Below are positions 10,800 through 22,500 of a stretch of 64,000 bases of DNA, in pieces. Source of the stretch: Phascolarctos cinereus (Eukaryota > Chordata > Mammalia > Diprotodontia > Phascolarctidae); the NCBI RefSeq assembly GCF_002099425.1, contig NW_018343982.1:13866501-13930500 (forward strand), given 5' to 3'. The position numbers were made by a program, and so were the translations under genes. The stretch's first letter is position 1. Each line of letters begins with the position of its first letter. A model generated the notes under the pieces. It had not been told where the DNA came from and searched no databases. It worked only from the letters and a program-made list of their open reading frames with translations.

Positions 10800-11470
10800 T
10801 ACTTTGAGTGGAATGTCTTTCTCATTTCTGTCTAAATTTTATTGTTATTATATAGAGATGCTTCGATTTTTTGTGAATTTGCTTTGTATCCTACTACTTT
10901 GCTAAAGCTATTAATGGTGTCATCTAAACTTATTTGCTGATTCTCAGAGTTTTCTAACTAAACCAACATGTTATCAGCAAATAGGAATAGTTTTGTCTCT
11001 TAGGTGATGTTTATGCCTTTAATTCTTTCTCTTACATTATTATTGTTTCTAGTACTATGTCAAATAATAGTGAGTAAGGGGCATCATCCTTAATTTACTC
11101 CTGTATTTACTAGGAAAATTTCTAGTGTTTTTCCCCCAGCAAATAATGCTAACTTTTGGCTGTAGACATGAACTTTTAATCGCATCTTAAAATGGCCCTT
11201 CTGTGCTTATGCTTTGTAAAGTTTTTAGAATTAATGAATTTAGCAATTTGTGAAAAGTTTTTCACCATCTATTGATATGATCCTGTTGCTTTGGTGTTTT
11301 TTTAAATATGATTGATTATGTTAATTGTTTTCCTAATTTTGAACCATCTTTGATATAAATCCAACTTAGAGTGAATCATTTTTGGACATAAAATACTGTA
11401 GTCTTTTTGCTAGGATTCGTTTTATTTCCTTATCAATATTCATTAGTGATACATTGCTAGTTCAAGATTT
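10800..11470 (-). mobile_element. LINE-1 ORF2 fragment, antisense and decayed
   Basis: The plus strand reads as the complement of the L1 reverse-transcriptase region: CTACTACTTTGCTAAAGC, ATGTTATCAGCAAATAGG, CAAATAATAGTGAGTAAGGG, ATCTATTGATATGATC, TTTTTGCTAGGATTCGTTTT occur in the expected order. Only about 0.67 kb of a 6-kb element remains, truncated at both ends. It has many substitutions and no long open frame, so it is an old, inactive copy. Confidence 0.85.
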
Positions 11471-11764
11471 AAATTGCTTATTCCAGTAAGCTGAATAACA
11501 TTGTATGTAACTTTTTTATATTATATTAATAACATACAATAGAATTCATCTGTAGGACATATGGAAAGGTTTCAAGGAACTGCAGATGGGCAGATGGAAA
11601 GGCCCAGGAACTCTTAGAGACCAATGGGATTCTGTCAATAAGAGTACATATCCCCTAGGATTTCTACAGCCTCCATCACTTTTCAAAGACTTATGGAAAA
11701 AGTAATTGGTGACATAAATGTAGTGGAGGTGTTGGGGTGTCTACACGATCTCAACACAGTATCA

Positions 11765-11935
11765 TAGATGACAGCTACAAGGGATTTCAGGGTTCATATT
11801 TTCCAACCTCTGCATTTTTCAGATGAGGAAACTGATGCCTGGGGAGGGTAAGTGGCTTGGTCAAGGTTATTTGGGTAGTAAGGAGGAGATGGAATTTGGA
11901 CTCAGTTCTTATAACTCTACTATATTACCCATATG
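11765..11935 (-). repeat. MIR-like SINE, antisense
   Basis: CAGATGAGGAAACTGATGCC, GGTCAAGGTTATTTGGGTAG, ACTCAGTTCTTATAACTC. Diverged. Confidence 0.6.
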
Positions 11936-11990
11936 GGGTCACAGTTTAAGAAACACAAGTGGAAAAAGTTTAAGAGGCTCTGCCTAAAGA

Positions 11991-11991
<1 letters not shown>

Positions 11992-12051
<60 letters not shown>

Positions 12052-12053
12052 TT
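11992..12053. repeat. (ATT)n microsatellite at a SINE tail
   Basis: About 20 ATT units next to the antisense SINE at 12054-12158. In sense orientation it is the element's A-rich tail expanded as AAT repeats. Confidence 0.95.
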
Positions 12054-12158
12054 TGGTGAGGGCAATTGGGGTTAAGTGACTTGCCCAGGGTCATACAGCT
12101 AGTGAGTGTTATGTGTCTGAACTCAGGTTCTCCTGACTCCAGGGCCACCTAGCTATCC
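12054..12158 (-). repeat. WSINE-type SINE, antisense, shortened
   Basis: GGCAATTGGGGTTAAGTGAC, CAGGGTCATACAGCTAGTG, ACTCAGGTTCTCCTGACTCC, CACCTAGCTATCC. It is missing part of the usual B-box region and the stretch before CCACCTAGCT. Confidence 0.8.
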
Positions 12159-12299
12159 CAAGACAGTATTCTTTTCACTGAACCACACCACTACCCATAA
12201 TTGGAAAGACACTAGAAGAACACGAGAAGAGGCTACTGAAAGTATTAGAGTGCCAAGAAGCCGTTGGTCAAAAGATGTCAATTACCAACTACCAGTTCT

Positions 12300-12465
12300 G
12301 TTGTAAGATACCTCTGAGGATATCTGAGACAGTCTTCTCCTTTTTCAGATGAGGAAACTGAGGCCCAAAGAATATAAGTGATTTGCCCAAGTTCATGAAG
12401 GTGCTGAGTAAAAGACCAAAGGTTGAACTCAGGTTCTCTGATCTAAATCTGGTGTTTTGTTTTGT
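12300..12465 (-). repeat. MIR-like SINE, antisense
   Basis: CAGATGAGGAAACTGAGGCC, TTGAACTCAGGTTCTCTGAT. Confidence 0.65.
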
Positions 12466-12494
12466 TTTGTTTTTCACTATACTATCTAATTCTT

Positions 12495-12740
12495 ATGAAT
12501 ACACAAGTGTGGACATACAAATATGGATGGACTGGAATATTATGTTCAGTAAGAAATAATAAATGTGATGAATTCAGAGAAACTTGGAAAAATTTGTATG
12601 AACTGATACAGAGTGGAATCTTAGACCTTATAATGGAATGTATCTCTCATTTCTCAGCAGAGAGGTATGGAACTGTAAGTGAAGAAAAAACCTTTGAAAA
12701 ACATTGTTAAACATAGTCAAACACACAAACACAGACAAGC
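12495..12740 (+). repeat. dispersed retroelement 3' region (same family as 63.56-64 kb)
   Basis: GATGGACTGGAATATTATG, GATGAATTCAGAGAAACTTG, TATGAACTGATACAGAGTGG match, in order, a repeat I recall as common in marsupial genomes. Its continuation appears at 63.56-64.0 kb. Family not certain. Confidence 0.5.
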
Positions 12741-12872
12741 ATTGCCAAAAAGTAACATAGCTGTTATTTTTGCTCAACTATTTTTCTTGGTTCCAAGGAA
12801 AGGTTCAATTCTCCAGGGAAGAGGCATATCTCTACAAATGGTGTGATTTAAAAATAGAAAAAAACCCCACTA

Positions 12873-12945
12873 AGATGTGTGACCCTGGGCAAGTCACTTA
12901 ACCCCAATTGCCTAAAAAGATAATAAAAAACACTAATAAAACACC
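12873..12945 (+). repeat. SINE tail fragment, sense
   Basis: GTGTGACCCTGGGCAAGTCA then CTTAACCCCAATTGCCTAAA and an A-rich end. Only the WSINE-type 3' half. Confidence 0.7.
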
Positions 12946-13712
12946 TTTTAAAAAGGTACATACCAGTTCTGAAAGACTTCTATCAAATTCGTGGGCCATG
13001 GAGTTTCTCAGCAGGGAATGAATACTAACCCTGAGAAGATAGACATGCTTTTTACCCGTAACTGTCTAAAATTATTTTGTGAATTGAAGACTTTTTTTTC
13101 CATGTAGGATTTGGTGGCTATTATTAGTGGAGACGTATGCCCTCATTGCTAAGTCCCTCAGTCATGTCACTTATATATATATGGTTGGGAAGAAGTTAAA
13201 GCAGAAGGTTAAAGAGGGGGCAATCTGGCCTAAATTTGCATGAACCATTTGGTAATTATTGGGATAAATAATGAAGTCTTGGTGTTATATATTGATACCA
13301 ATCTAAAGGTCTCATGTACAACTCTACTACAAGAGTGATAATCACCAAGGAACTTATTTCATTGGCCAAGTTGAAGACTCATTAAGAGTGAGTCTCATTA
13401 CCCACCCATGAATTGGAGTCCTTGGCTTTGAAGTAAGTTATCACTGATAATCGCTTTTAACGATTATTAATGTGTTTGGTGTTCAGTTTCAAATTTGGAT
13501 CAACAAAAATTCCCTGACATTTTGACAAGTAGTAAGATACATGCTACCAATCAAAGTTGGATAATGACATTGGCTAGTTATATGCTCAGAGTGTATTGCT
13601 GGCCAGGAAATACCAACATAGTCATACCCTATATCCCAACAGTCCTGTAAGTCTGAATCCATGGTGATTCCCATGTTTTGAGGGAACTGGGCTGTTAGTA
13701 CTGAAGGTAGTA

Positions 13713-13714
<2 letters not shown>
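12946..13714. other. unassigned spacer
   Basis: No gene or repeat recognised. AT-rich with a short TATATATA run near 13175. Confidence 0.35.

Positions 13715-13776
<62 letters not shown>
13715..13776. repeat. (CT)n microsatellite
   Basis: About 30 CT units. A minus-strand open frame of Arg-Glu repeats over it is an artefact. Confidence 0.95.
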
Positions 13777-13780
<4 letters not shown>

Positions 13781-13879
13781 ACATATACATATATAAAAAT
13801 TCTAACCAATAGCAGAATTTATTCTGGATGTTATGAAATAACATTAGTTTGTTGTTGTTGTTGTTGTTTTCAATGCCAT

Positions 13880-14530
13880 AGCACCCTCTTGCTTAATATT
13901 AAGTTTTAAGTTCGTGATCTACTAAGACCCTCAAAACTTTTTCGTGGGCACTCTCATCCAGTCATAATTCCTCATTGCTATATTTTTGAAGTTGAGTTTT
14001 AGAACCCAAAGTGTAGAGCTTTATGTTTATTTTTTTAATCAAATTATTCCTTATTTGATTCAGCTCCAGCATTCCCACCTAATGAAATCTTTTTGCACCT
14101 GGATTGTTGTCCAGCATGTTAACTGTGTCTCCAAGCTTCATGTCCATGGCTAATTTAACAATCTTGTCATCTATGCCTTCTTCCAAGTCACTGATAAAAA
14201 TGTACATGGTCAAAGTGTAAGTCTCTAAGGCGCTCCACTAGACCTCTCCATTCAAGCTGACATTGACCTATTAATAATGGCTCTGTTTGGGTCTGGCCAT
14301 TCAAGCAGTTCCAAACCCACCTAACTAAGCTTTTTGTCTAACCATATCTCTCAGTGAACAACTTTCTCACTGACATATGATAAGTCACATATATTCAAGG
14401 CCATGACCCCAATCCATATTGTTTTCTTCCTCCTCATATGATAAATGAAAGGAGGACTAATTTGGGCTACAAGGAAGTATCATTCACTTTCACATCTCAT
14501 TTTAAATATTTTTTTCCCAGAAGGCAGATT
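13880..14530 (-). mobile_element. CR1/L3-type LINE fragment, antisense
   Basis: Read on plus: GATAAAAATGTACATGGTCA, GGCGCTCCACTAGACCTCTC, CATTGACCTATTAATAATGG, TTCCAAACCCACCTAACTAAG. This is the order of the antisense CR1-group reverse-transcriptase/3' region. The same region recurs at 41.99-42.48 kb. Old and non-coding. Confidence 0.65.
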
Positions 14531-14574
14531 GGACAAATGTGTCCAGTCTTCAAGTCTTTCTTATGATCACAGGA

Positions 14575-14762
14575 TCAGAGTTATAGCTGGAAGGGAACTT
14601 AAGCCATCAAGTCTATCCTTTTCATGTTACAAATGAGGAAACTGAGGCAAGGTAATTTGCCTCGGGTTATATAAACAGTAAATAACTGAGGCAGATTTTG
14701 AACTCAGATCTTGCTAACTCCAAGCCCAGCACCCCATCCATCTGTACCATCTACCTGCTTCC
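14575..14762 (-). repeat. MIR-like SINE, antisense
   Basis: ACAAATGAGGAAACTGAGGC, TTTTGAACTCAGATCTTGC, CCATCTACCTGCTTCC. Confidence 0.7.
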
Positions 14763-14954
14763 TTAAAGCAAGAAAAACTTAATGAAGTATCTTTGTCTAT
14801 CTTGAATGCGGTAGGATAAATTGTGAAGTCAATTCTGTATTGCTCTAAAAGCTTAAAATCTATGATGTCCATGTTAAAAAAAACACTCAATCTTAAAAAT
14901 CCTGTTTTCTAGGCAATATGATCTAAAAGGGGAAGCTCACTGGTAACAATACAA

Positions 14955-15205
14955 GCAACAATGTGGTACAATGGATAGAGCACCAGACCTAGAATCACGA
15001 AGACCTAAGTTTGAATTTTGCCTCAGACACTTACCAGCTGTTATGTGACTCTGGGTAAGTAACTTAACCTCTGTCTGCTTCAGTTTCCTCATCTGTAAAA
15101 TGAGGATAATAATTGCACTCAACCCCCAAGGTGGTTGTAAAGATAAAATGAAATATTGGTAAAGCTTTTTGCAAACTATATAAATGCTATTGATTATTGA
15201 TTTTA
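14955..15205 (+). repeat. Ther-1/MIR-type SINE, sense, near full length
   Basis: ATGTGGTACAATGGATAGAG, CTGGGTAAGTAACTTAACCT, CTCATCTGTAAAATGAGGAT, AAGCTTTTTGCAAACTATAT. Confidence 0.75.
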
Positions 15206-15899
15206 TTATTAATTTGACTTTTGAACCCCTGGAGACCAGCAATAAATACACATCTGGGGGCATACAAAATCAAGAGCTTTACTTTGCTTTATTAGACACC
15301 TGTGAAGACATAGGAGTTTGCAGATACAGTCCTGACAAGTTGTGAGCTGCTGCCAAGTGAGATTCACATTTCCCTTGTGCAGAAAGGTAAAGGACCACAA
15401 TGATTGATATTTTATTATATTGTTTAGTACTCCAAGCAGGTGAGGAGTCTAATATTATGCTCAACAACTCTTTCTACTAGTCATCTGCTCAAGCCACTTT
15501 TACCATGAATATACAGTGTATTACAACCACTAAGTTTTTGGAGCGTGAAGTCCCACCTTCCCATATAAACGTTATTGACTCCAGTTTATATTATACATAC
15601 CATTCCTTGACATTTTGACAATAGCCTAATCTGGACCTGGGCTCTTAACAGCTAAACTTGACCTAAACAATGAAGGGATAGGGTCTATTTTGTAGCCTTT
15701 TCTCACAGTCATCACTCTGCAAAGTTCACTTGAACATTTTTATGCCAACTTCCACTCAAGCTGAAACATAATTATTATTTCCTATCAGTGTTATTTGTTT
15801 AGTCATTCAACATTTATTCATGCTTGGTGTGTGTAGAGTGGGGAAGTTGCAGAGAAAATTCTACAGCCCCTGCCTTCAAGATACTTATGATTCAATTAC
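15206..15899. other. spacer with weak LINE-derived tail
   Basis: Unassigned apart from about 15805-15900 (CAACATTTATTCATGCTTGG ... CCTGCCTTCAAGATACTTAT), an old dispersed repeat taken here as the boundary of the repeat-free HSPA12A 3' region. Confidence 0.4.
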
Positions 15900-18800
15900 C
15901 CAGATGGCAGTCAGAGGGACAATTCAGTAAAGTGGGTCAAGAAGACATATCTTTTTCAAAACTTTCTATAAGGTCAGAACATGTATCATTAAAGTAGAGT
16001 GATCTAGTTCTAGGAAGTTTCAATATGATTTTTTTAAAAAAGCTACTAGATATAAGAGAATTCTTAATGAGTTTGTCTAATTGGGCTGCATTTCCAGAGT
16101 CCAGTGGAATCTCCGGCCCCATTCAATCACATATGCCCATACTACAGTCCATGGGGTTTGTGATCTAATCTACCTGGCTTAAAGAGACATATATTGAATG
16201 CAAGGTAGGAGAATATTGACAATAGGAAAAGGAGAAAGGTCTGGATAGAGGGAAAGTCCCTTCAAAGGCAATCCTATTTTTGAATAATTTATTCACACTT
16301 TAAAATGAAGAAAAGATGGAGTAATCCACCCTCCTTTCCCTTCCTTTAAATACTGACATGCTGAAAATGCCACTGGTGTGGACTGAATTTTCACTTTTTC
16401 ACCCAATAAGCAGGGGCTTCAAGAATAATCAAAGTTTCCCACGGGAAGTAAGGAGTTGAAAAATCAGCCTTATTTTACCTGTAGAGTCAGACCGCTTACA
16501 GACATCAGAATGCTAGACTTCCAAGTATGTGACAGAAGTAGTTATCTGTGATCAGTTTTCATTCTTTTAAAAGAAAATAGTGAAGGGTTTGAAAAAATGC
16601 AGACTGCCACTGTCTCTGCCCCATCTGCTGATTGCTGGTGGGTATAATTCATTCACAACAACATTTAGCCCTAGTCAACTGTCTCCATCCCTTTGGTCAG
16701 CCTTCCTTCCATAAATATTGCATTGCTTACTTCTTTTTAAAAAGCCTGTCATTAATTGGAATGCTTGAAATGATATCAGTAACAATTTGGAGTGGAATGC
16801 ATTTAACAAAAAGCAAAGAGCATTTTTTATACAAGAAAGAAGCCTTGTAGAAATGAAGATTCTGTACATTATTCATATATTGTATGCACATAAAATTATA
16901 TTGTTCAAGATTAAATTGCAAAGTCTCCCTTATTTGTAAACTCTGGTTGGTAACACCCAAGAAAAACCTGTAATATTTAGCTTTTTAAGCATGGCAGGCA
17001 GCAAGAAATAGAATGCTAGCAAGCATACCTCTGAAATTGTGTAAGAAATCTTTATGCCAAGCTATGTGACTAGCATTCTTGATTTATTCCTAGTATTTAA
17101 TGTTTCACATTCTATGAGGGAATTCTACAAAGAGATGTTAAAGTGAAAACAAGGGCAAAATGTAAAATGTTCAATGAAGTTTTGAAATGTCATTTAGAAG
17201 ATCTATTAACCATGATAATGGGTTGTGGTTCCAACTTGCATTTAAATAAAAGTTTCTATTCATTCATGAAACCCCCAGCAGCTTTAAAGCTAAATGAATT
17301 CCATCAGGGAGAAAATACAGCTTTGAAAAGTCAGATACATTGTGAGCCAGGTTCATACAATCAATCATTTTGGAGGTTTAGTCCTGGATTTTGCATGAGG
17401 GTGCCTCTGGAGAAATCATGAAGGAACATATTAACTTTTTAAAAATCTTAAATCAATAATGTGACAAAGCAGATAGTTACCCAACAGTCATGTGTTTTTG
17501 TCCCTAATTCTTTTCTTTCCTTGTTCCTTACTGTGTGTACTTAGACTAAAGTAAGGCAGAAACTCAAACAAGGCAGAGGTCTGATCCTAGCGAGTCTTCA
17601 TGAGTCAGAACTTTTTTTTTTTTTAAATCTTGGACACCCTGTTTCTAAGAGCTTTTACCCTCTGCAGAAAAAGACACTCAGGGGACTATTTTATAGAGCG
17701 CCTTGGTTTTCAGACTGCCATTTAATCCATCGTGTATTTATTTGAAAAGCCCTCTTCAGTAAGGTAGAAAAACATTTTGAACTAAAGAATTTGATGACAC
17801 ATTTCAAAGGAAGGCTTCAGTTCTTACACTCCACTCATTATGCACTGATTCTATTTCTTCTCTAAATGGGGAAAGGAATGGCCAACACTACTTCATGGGA
17901 AAGTCTGGCCCAAGAAATTTATTTTTTATCAAGTGTTACAAACTTCAGAAGTGTTAGGCTCAATTAATTCTGTGAAACATCATAGGCATCTTCTACTGAA
18001 ATTATTTAGGGCTCTACTATGACTTACTTAATATCAACATTCAACTTGCATATGTCAGAGGTACCAGCAGCTCACTTGTGTCATCTCTGAATTATGTTTG
18101 GGCAGATCAGCATAATACTTTGGGCAGATCAGCAGCTTGATCCACTTACTTGTCTATTGCATTAATGTAGGGTTTAACATCAGGTCTCCCTCTACCTACG
18201 CTATTATTACTGGATTAGCAGAGCCCACAGTATACAGTTTATCAAATTAAAGACTTCTTGTTCAGTTGAAATTTAAAATCTTATGTTGAACGTGGAATAT
18301 CAGTGCATGGTATAGGCAGTCTTCTCTTACTGGTTATGAAACAAACACTCCAGGCTTCCAATTAAGCACCACTTGAAAAACATGATGACAAAGAAAGAGG
18401 ATACCTATAGACTTGTAGATCTTTATATGTTGACCTTCAAAAAATTTTAAAAGAAATTCACAAATATTTATGATAAAAGAAGTCAAAGAGTGTCCCTTGG
18501 GCTCTGGGATCTCATTAAATCTAAAAATACTATAATAAAAGTGCTTTAGTTCTGCTTAACTGAGATCTGTTAAAAGACAAACCAATGCTAAAAAAAATAT
18601 TTTTTTCATTGTCTGAAGGAGTGTTTGACCACTTCTGTTAATGTGAGAACCAGATGCCCTTCTCTGACTATCCCTGAATCTGTTCATTTCTACATATCAT
18701 ACCTTATTTCTGACAATCTCATGGCCTCAGAATGCCTACTGATACATATCTCAACCCACCCCTCCAAATCCCCAATGTTTCTAGGTTCTTTGTGTTCTCA

Positions 18801-18939
18801 TCTATCCTGATGAAATTCAAGTGGGTGTGATGGCAAGTGTGAAAAGGAAAGGATGGAGCTTTCGAAACCAAAGCATTGCAGGTAAGTGAGTTGAGGTATG
18901 GAGGGGAGAATGGGAGATGGGAGGGATGGAGGGTGAGAG
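15900..18939 (-). other. HSPA12A: probable HSPA12A 3' UTR
   Basis: About 3 kb directly after the HSPA12A stop in which I find no SINE or LINE, whereas flanking DNA carries one nearly every kilobase. Human HSPA12A has, as I recall, a 3' UTR of about 3 kb. Minus-strand AATAAA hexamers (plus-strand TTTATT) occur at 17918-17923, 17737-17742, 17083-17088 and 16288-16293; I cannot tell which is used. A 16-base sequence TTTGGGCAGATCAGCA is repeated at 18097-18112 and 18119-18134. The lower boundary is a guess set by the first old repeat near 15.8 kb. Confidence 0.5.
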
Positions 18940-19577
18940 TTAGTAACTTAAGAAATCTATCCCAGCTTTGACACTCTTAGAAGTGGGAATATCAATGGCT
19001 ATGGCTTTGATCTCAGTGTCCCCAAACTGCATGAATGTTTGGATCTCCCTCCGAGTGGGCAATGGGGTATCATCGGTCCCGGTGAGATCCAGACGGAGGG
19101 TACCACACTTCTTCACTCCTGGATCAGTGATGAAGTTGACGTTATCTTGTTCAGCACTGTAGATGTTGATCACGATAAGCATCTGGGAGGGCTTGGCAGG
19201 GGTGTAGCTGCGCTTCACTGTTTCTCCCAGGGCAACCGATTGATCTGCTGAAATGAATTTATCAAAGACATCGGTGCACCATCGCGTGCCGTCTTTGACC
19301 AGCAACTTGTCTGGCGGGTGCTTCCCTTCCACATACCGGTTCAGGACTCCTACTCCATAGGTCAGAGGCGAGCGTCGTACCTTAATGACAGCAGGGTCCA
19401 GCCCGAAGAGAACTGCTCCTTTAAGGATGGTGAGACCCACGTCCTGAGGAATGATGATTCGGCACCTGTTCCCAAAGGCCGACTGTACTGCCTGCTGCAG
19501 AAGAGGGGCCTCTGCAAAGCCACCCACCAGGAAGAGAAATTTGACATCTGTCACCTCTGGTTTCTCAAACAGGTCCC
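18940..19577 (-). CDS. HSPA12A: HSPA12A last coding exon and stop
   Basis: 638 bp. Two bases complete Arg, then 211 codons from [12 protein letters not shown] to GIDFLSY and TAA at 18940-18942. It contains the adenosine-side motif [16 protein letters not shown] and the whole C-terminal part ([36 protein letters not shown]). Acceptor CCCTTTCAG. The open frame extends upstream to 19797 only by chance through the intron. Confidence 0.97.
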
Positions 19578-22500
19578 CTGAAAGGGAAAAACCACAGCGT
19601 GTTTGCTCAAGGAGAGAGAACATCCTCATAGTGAAAAATATACTAGGTGGCCCACCTGAGTAATGGGAGACTTTTTCTCCTAAAACACGAAAATAAAAGA
19701 AGCAGGAGAAACTAGTAACAGTTATTAAAACACACCCACATACACACACACCCCAATCAGAGTTAGGGAAAAGTCTCATCCACAAAGTAATTTTCAAGAA
19801 ATGAGCTCAGACTTCGGAAGACTGATGATGAAGTGTGCCACACCTTCTGACAGAGAGATGATAAAAATTCAAGGGGAAGAATGAGCCATACATTTTTGAA
19901 GACGACAAATGTGCAGATTTCTTTTGTTTCACTATGTATATTTGTTAACAAGGACTGTGTTTTTCATTTTGGGGGAAGAGGGCACTAGTGATAGTTTTGC
20001 AAAAAAGAAAAGAAAAAAAGAAACAGGCCATTGAAGTGTTTTTGAAAATTCAGTCAATCAATAAACATTGAATAAGTGCCTACTATGTGAAAGTCACTGT
20101 GCCCAAGCACTTAGAGATACAAAAAGGCAAAAGATAGTCCATGCCTTCACGGAGCTTACAATCTAATAGGGGAAACAATGTGCAAACAAATATGTACAAA
20201 ACAAGCTATCTACAGGATAAATAAAAAATAATTATCAGAGGGAAGGCACTAGAATTAAGAAGGGTGGGGGAAAGCTTCCTGCAGAAGGTGAGAATTTAGT
20301 TGAGACTTAAAGGAAGGCAGGGAGAACAGAAGTAGAGAAGGAAACACAGACAAGCCAGACAACTTTGAAAGTAATATGTTTAGAAAAAAGCAATGGAATT
20401 ATACAATTTTTAAAAAGATGACTACGCATAATAGCGCTCTTCAGTTTCACATATAATCTGTTCTCCTTTGTACATGGAAAAGCTCTTTTTTAAAAAGCGT
20501 TTATTACAGTTGGGAATAGAACAAATTAAAAAAAAAAGAAATGTAGTCAAACATCTTATTGCCTGTTGTATAAAGTTCAAACTCCTCTGTTAGCTTTCAA
20601 GGATCTCCCCAGTCTTTACCTGGGGTGGCAAAGTGCATAGAGGGCCAGGCCTTGAGTTACAAAGACCTGACTTCAAATCGAGCCCCAGGTAGTAACTATG
20701 GGGCTGTAGCCTGGGCAAATTGCTTAATCCCTGTTCACCTCATTTTCCTTATCTGTAAAATGGGGATAATAATAGCATCTACCTCCCAAGGTTGTTGGGA
20801 AAATCAAATGAGATAATATTTGTAAAGCTGTTGGTACAGTACAGTGGTACACAGTAGGTGCTTAATAAATGCTTGTTCCCTTCTTCCCTCCCCCCATACC
20901 AAGAAAATTGCAAGTCTAGTCCTTATGGACAGCCAGGCACTGAGGACACAAGAGGAGGGGAATGAAACCATCTGTGCCCTCAAGGACTTTACAATCTAGT
21001 AGAAGAAAGAGATATGTACACAAATACAATTTGAGTTAAAAGATGATTAACTTTCCAGGAGAGGTGCACTCAATATTGTGGTCTGAGAGGACAGCTCACT
21101 GACAGCATGGAAGAAACGGGGCCTAGAAGGGTAAAAGGAATGCCTGTTTTCTCTCTTTATCAAGACTTCTCTTTCTAGTGAATTATAAGAACTATATTAT
21201 AAGGATTATAATAACTCATTTTCCTGGTACTTTAAAGATTGCCACTTTTTTTTTAACTTAAACTTAGGAAATAGATAGTAAAAATTACAGATGAGGAAAC
21301 TGAGAGATTTAATGACTTGCCTATGATCACACAGTCAGTAAGTTTCTGATGTAGGATTTGAACAAAGATTTCCAAATGTATTAGATGCTGTTCTCCCTCA
21401 CCCGTCCTACAGTCCAGCCAAACTGTTTTTTTGCTGTTTCTCACATGAGCTATTCCATCCCTTCTTTGTCTTTGCATAGGCTGTCCCCACATATAAAAAC
21501 CGTACTCTTTCCTCATTTCTACCTCCTTTAAATTCCAGCTCAAGTGGCACCCCCCCCATAGAAAGCCTTTTCTTCTTCTTCTTCTTTTTTTTTTTTGTGG
21601 CAACTGGGGTTAAGTGACTTGCCCAGGGTCACACAGCTACTAAGTGTCAAGTGTTTCATCTGAGGTCGGATTTGAACTCAGGTCCTCCTAACTTCAGGGC
21701 TGGTTCTCTATTCACTGCACCACCTAGCTGCCCCTAGGAAGCCTTTTCTTATCCAGATGCTAATAAGGCTCTGAATGTGAACTCAGGTCTTCCACAGCTT
21801 GAGTTTAGCATTCTATCCACTGCAACATTCTGCCTCACACTATGCTATGAATCTTCCAAAGATCCTATGTGGTGCTTATCTCTAACTGGGCTGGTTGGTT
21901 TTACTGAACAGGGCAAAGATCAGTCTACTTCCAATTGCATTGAATAACTGAGTCCCTACTATTTGTTACTTACGGAGATGATCGATGATATTGTCAATTG
22001 TTGGCTTAAAAAGGGCATTCATTGCATCTGGGCTCATCCTTAGCATTCCCTGGGATGACCATTTCACAAAGTCAACACTGTAGCAACATCATGCAGAACA
22101 AGAAGGAAATCATAAATGTGTATACAACATACAATAATTTACATTCCTATAACATTTTGTGCATATTATCTTGAGCTTTACAACTCTGTGAGATAAACAA
22201 GATATACACATACGTGTGTGTATATATGTATATGTGTGTGTGTGTGTATATACACACACACACACACATAAACATATCATCCAAAAGATCCTTTTATTAA
22301 TGACTAACTCAATTTATGAAAATATTTTCTTTCATTTCCTTCTTAATCAAGGTAGTAATCAAGGTACAAGACCAAACTAGGAGCCATACTTGTCTCAAAG
22401 TTCAAATGAGTCAATTACATTGAGTTCCTTGCCACACTCAAGCAAAGTGTCCTTGCTAATCTGTTCCTGAGTCTCAGGACATTAGGAATATTCCCAGGCC

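Noticed and set aside
10800-11470. Possible intact L1 coding region
   Set aside because: Only about a tenth of the element remains and no long open frame survives, so it is a dead fragment.
13489-13809. 106-codon minus-strand frame with a long Arg-Glu run
   Set aside because: The run is the CT microsatellite at 13715-13776. The flanks do not resemble a protein family.
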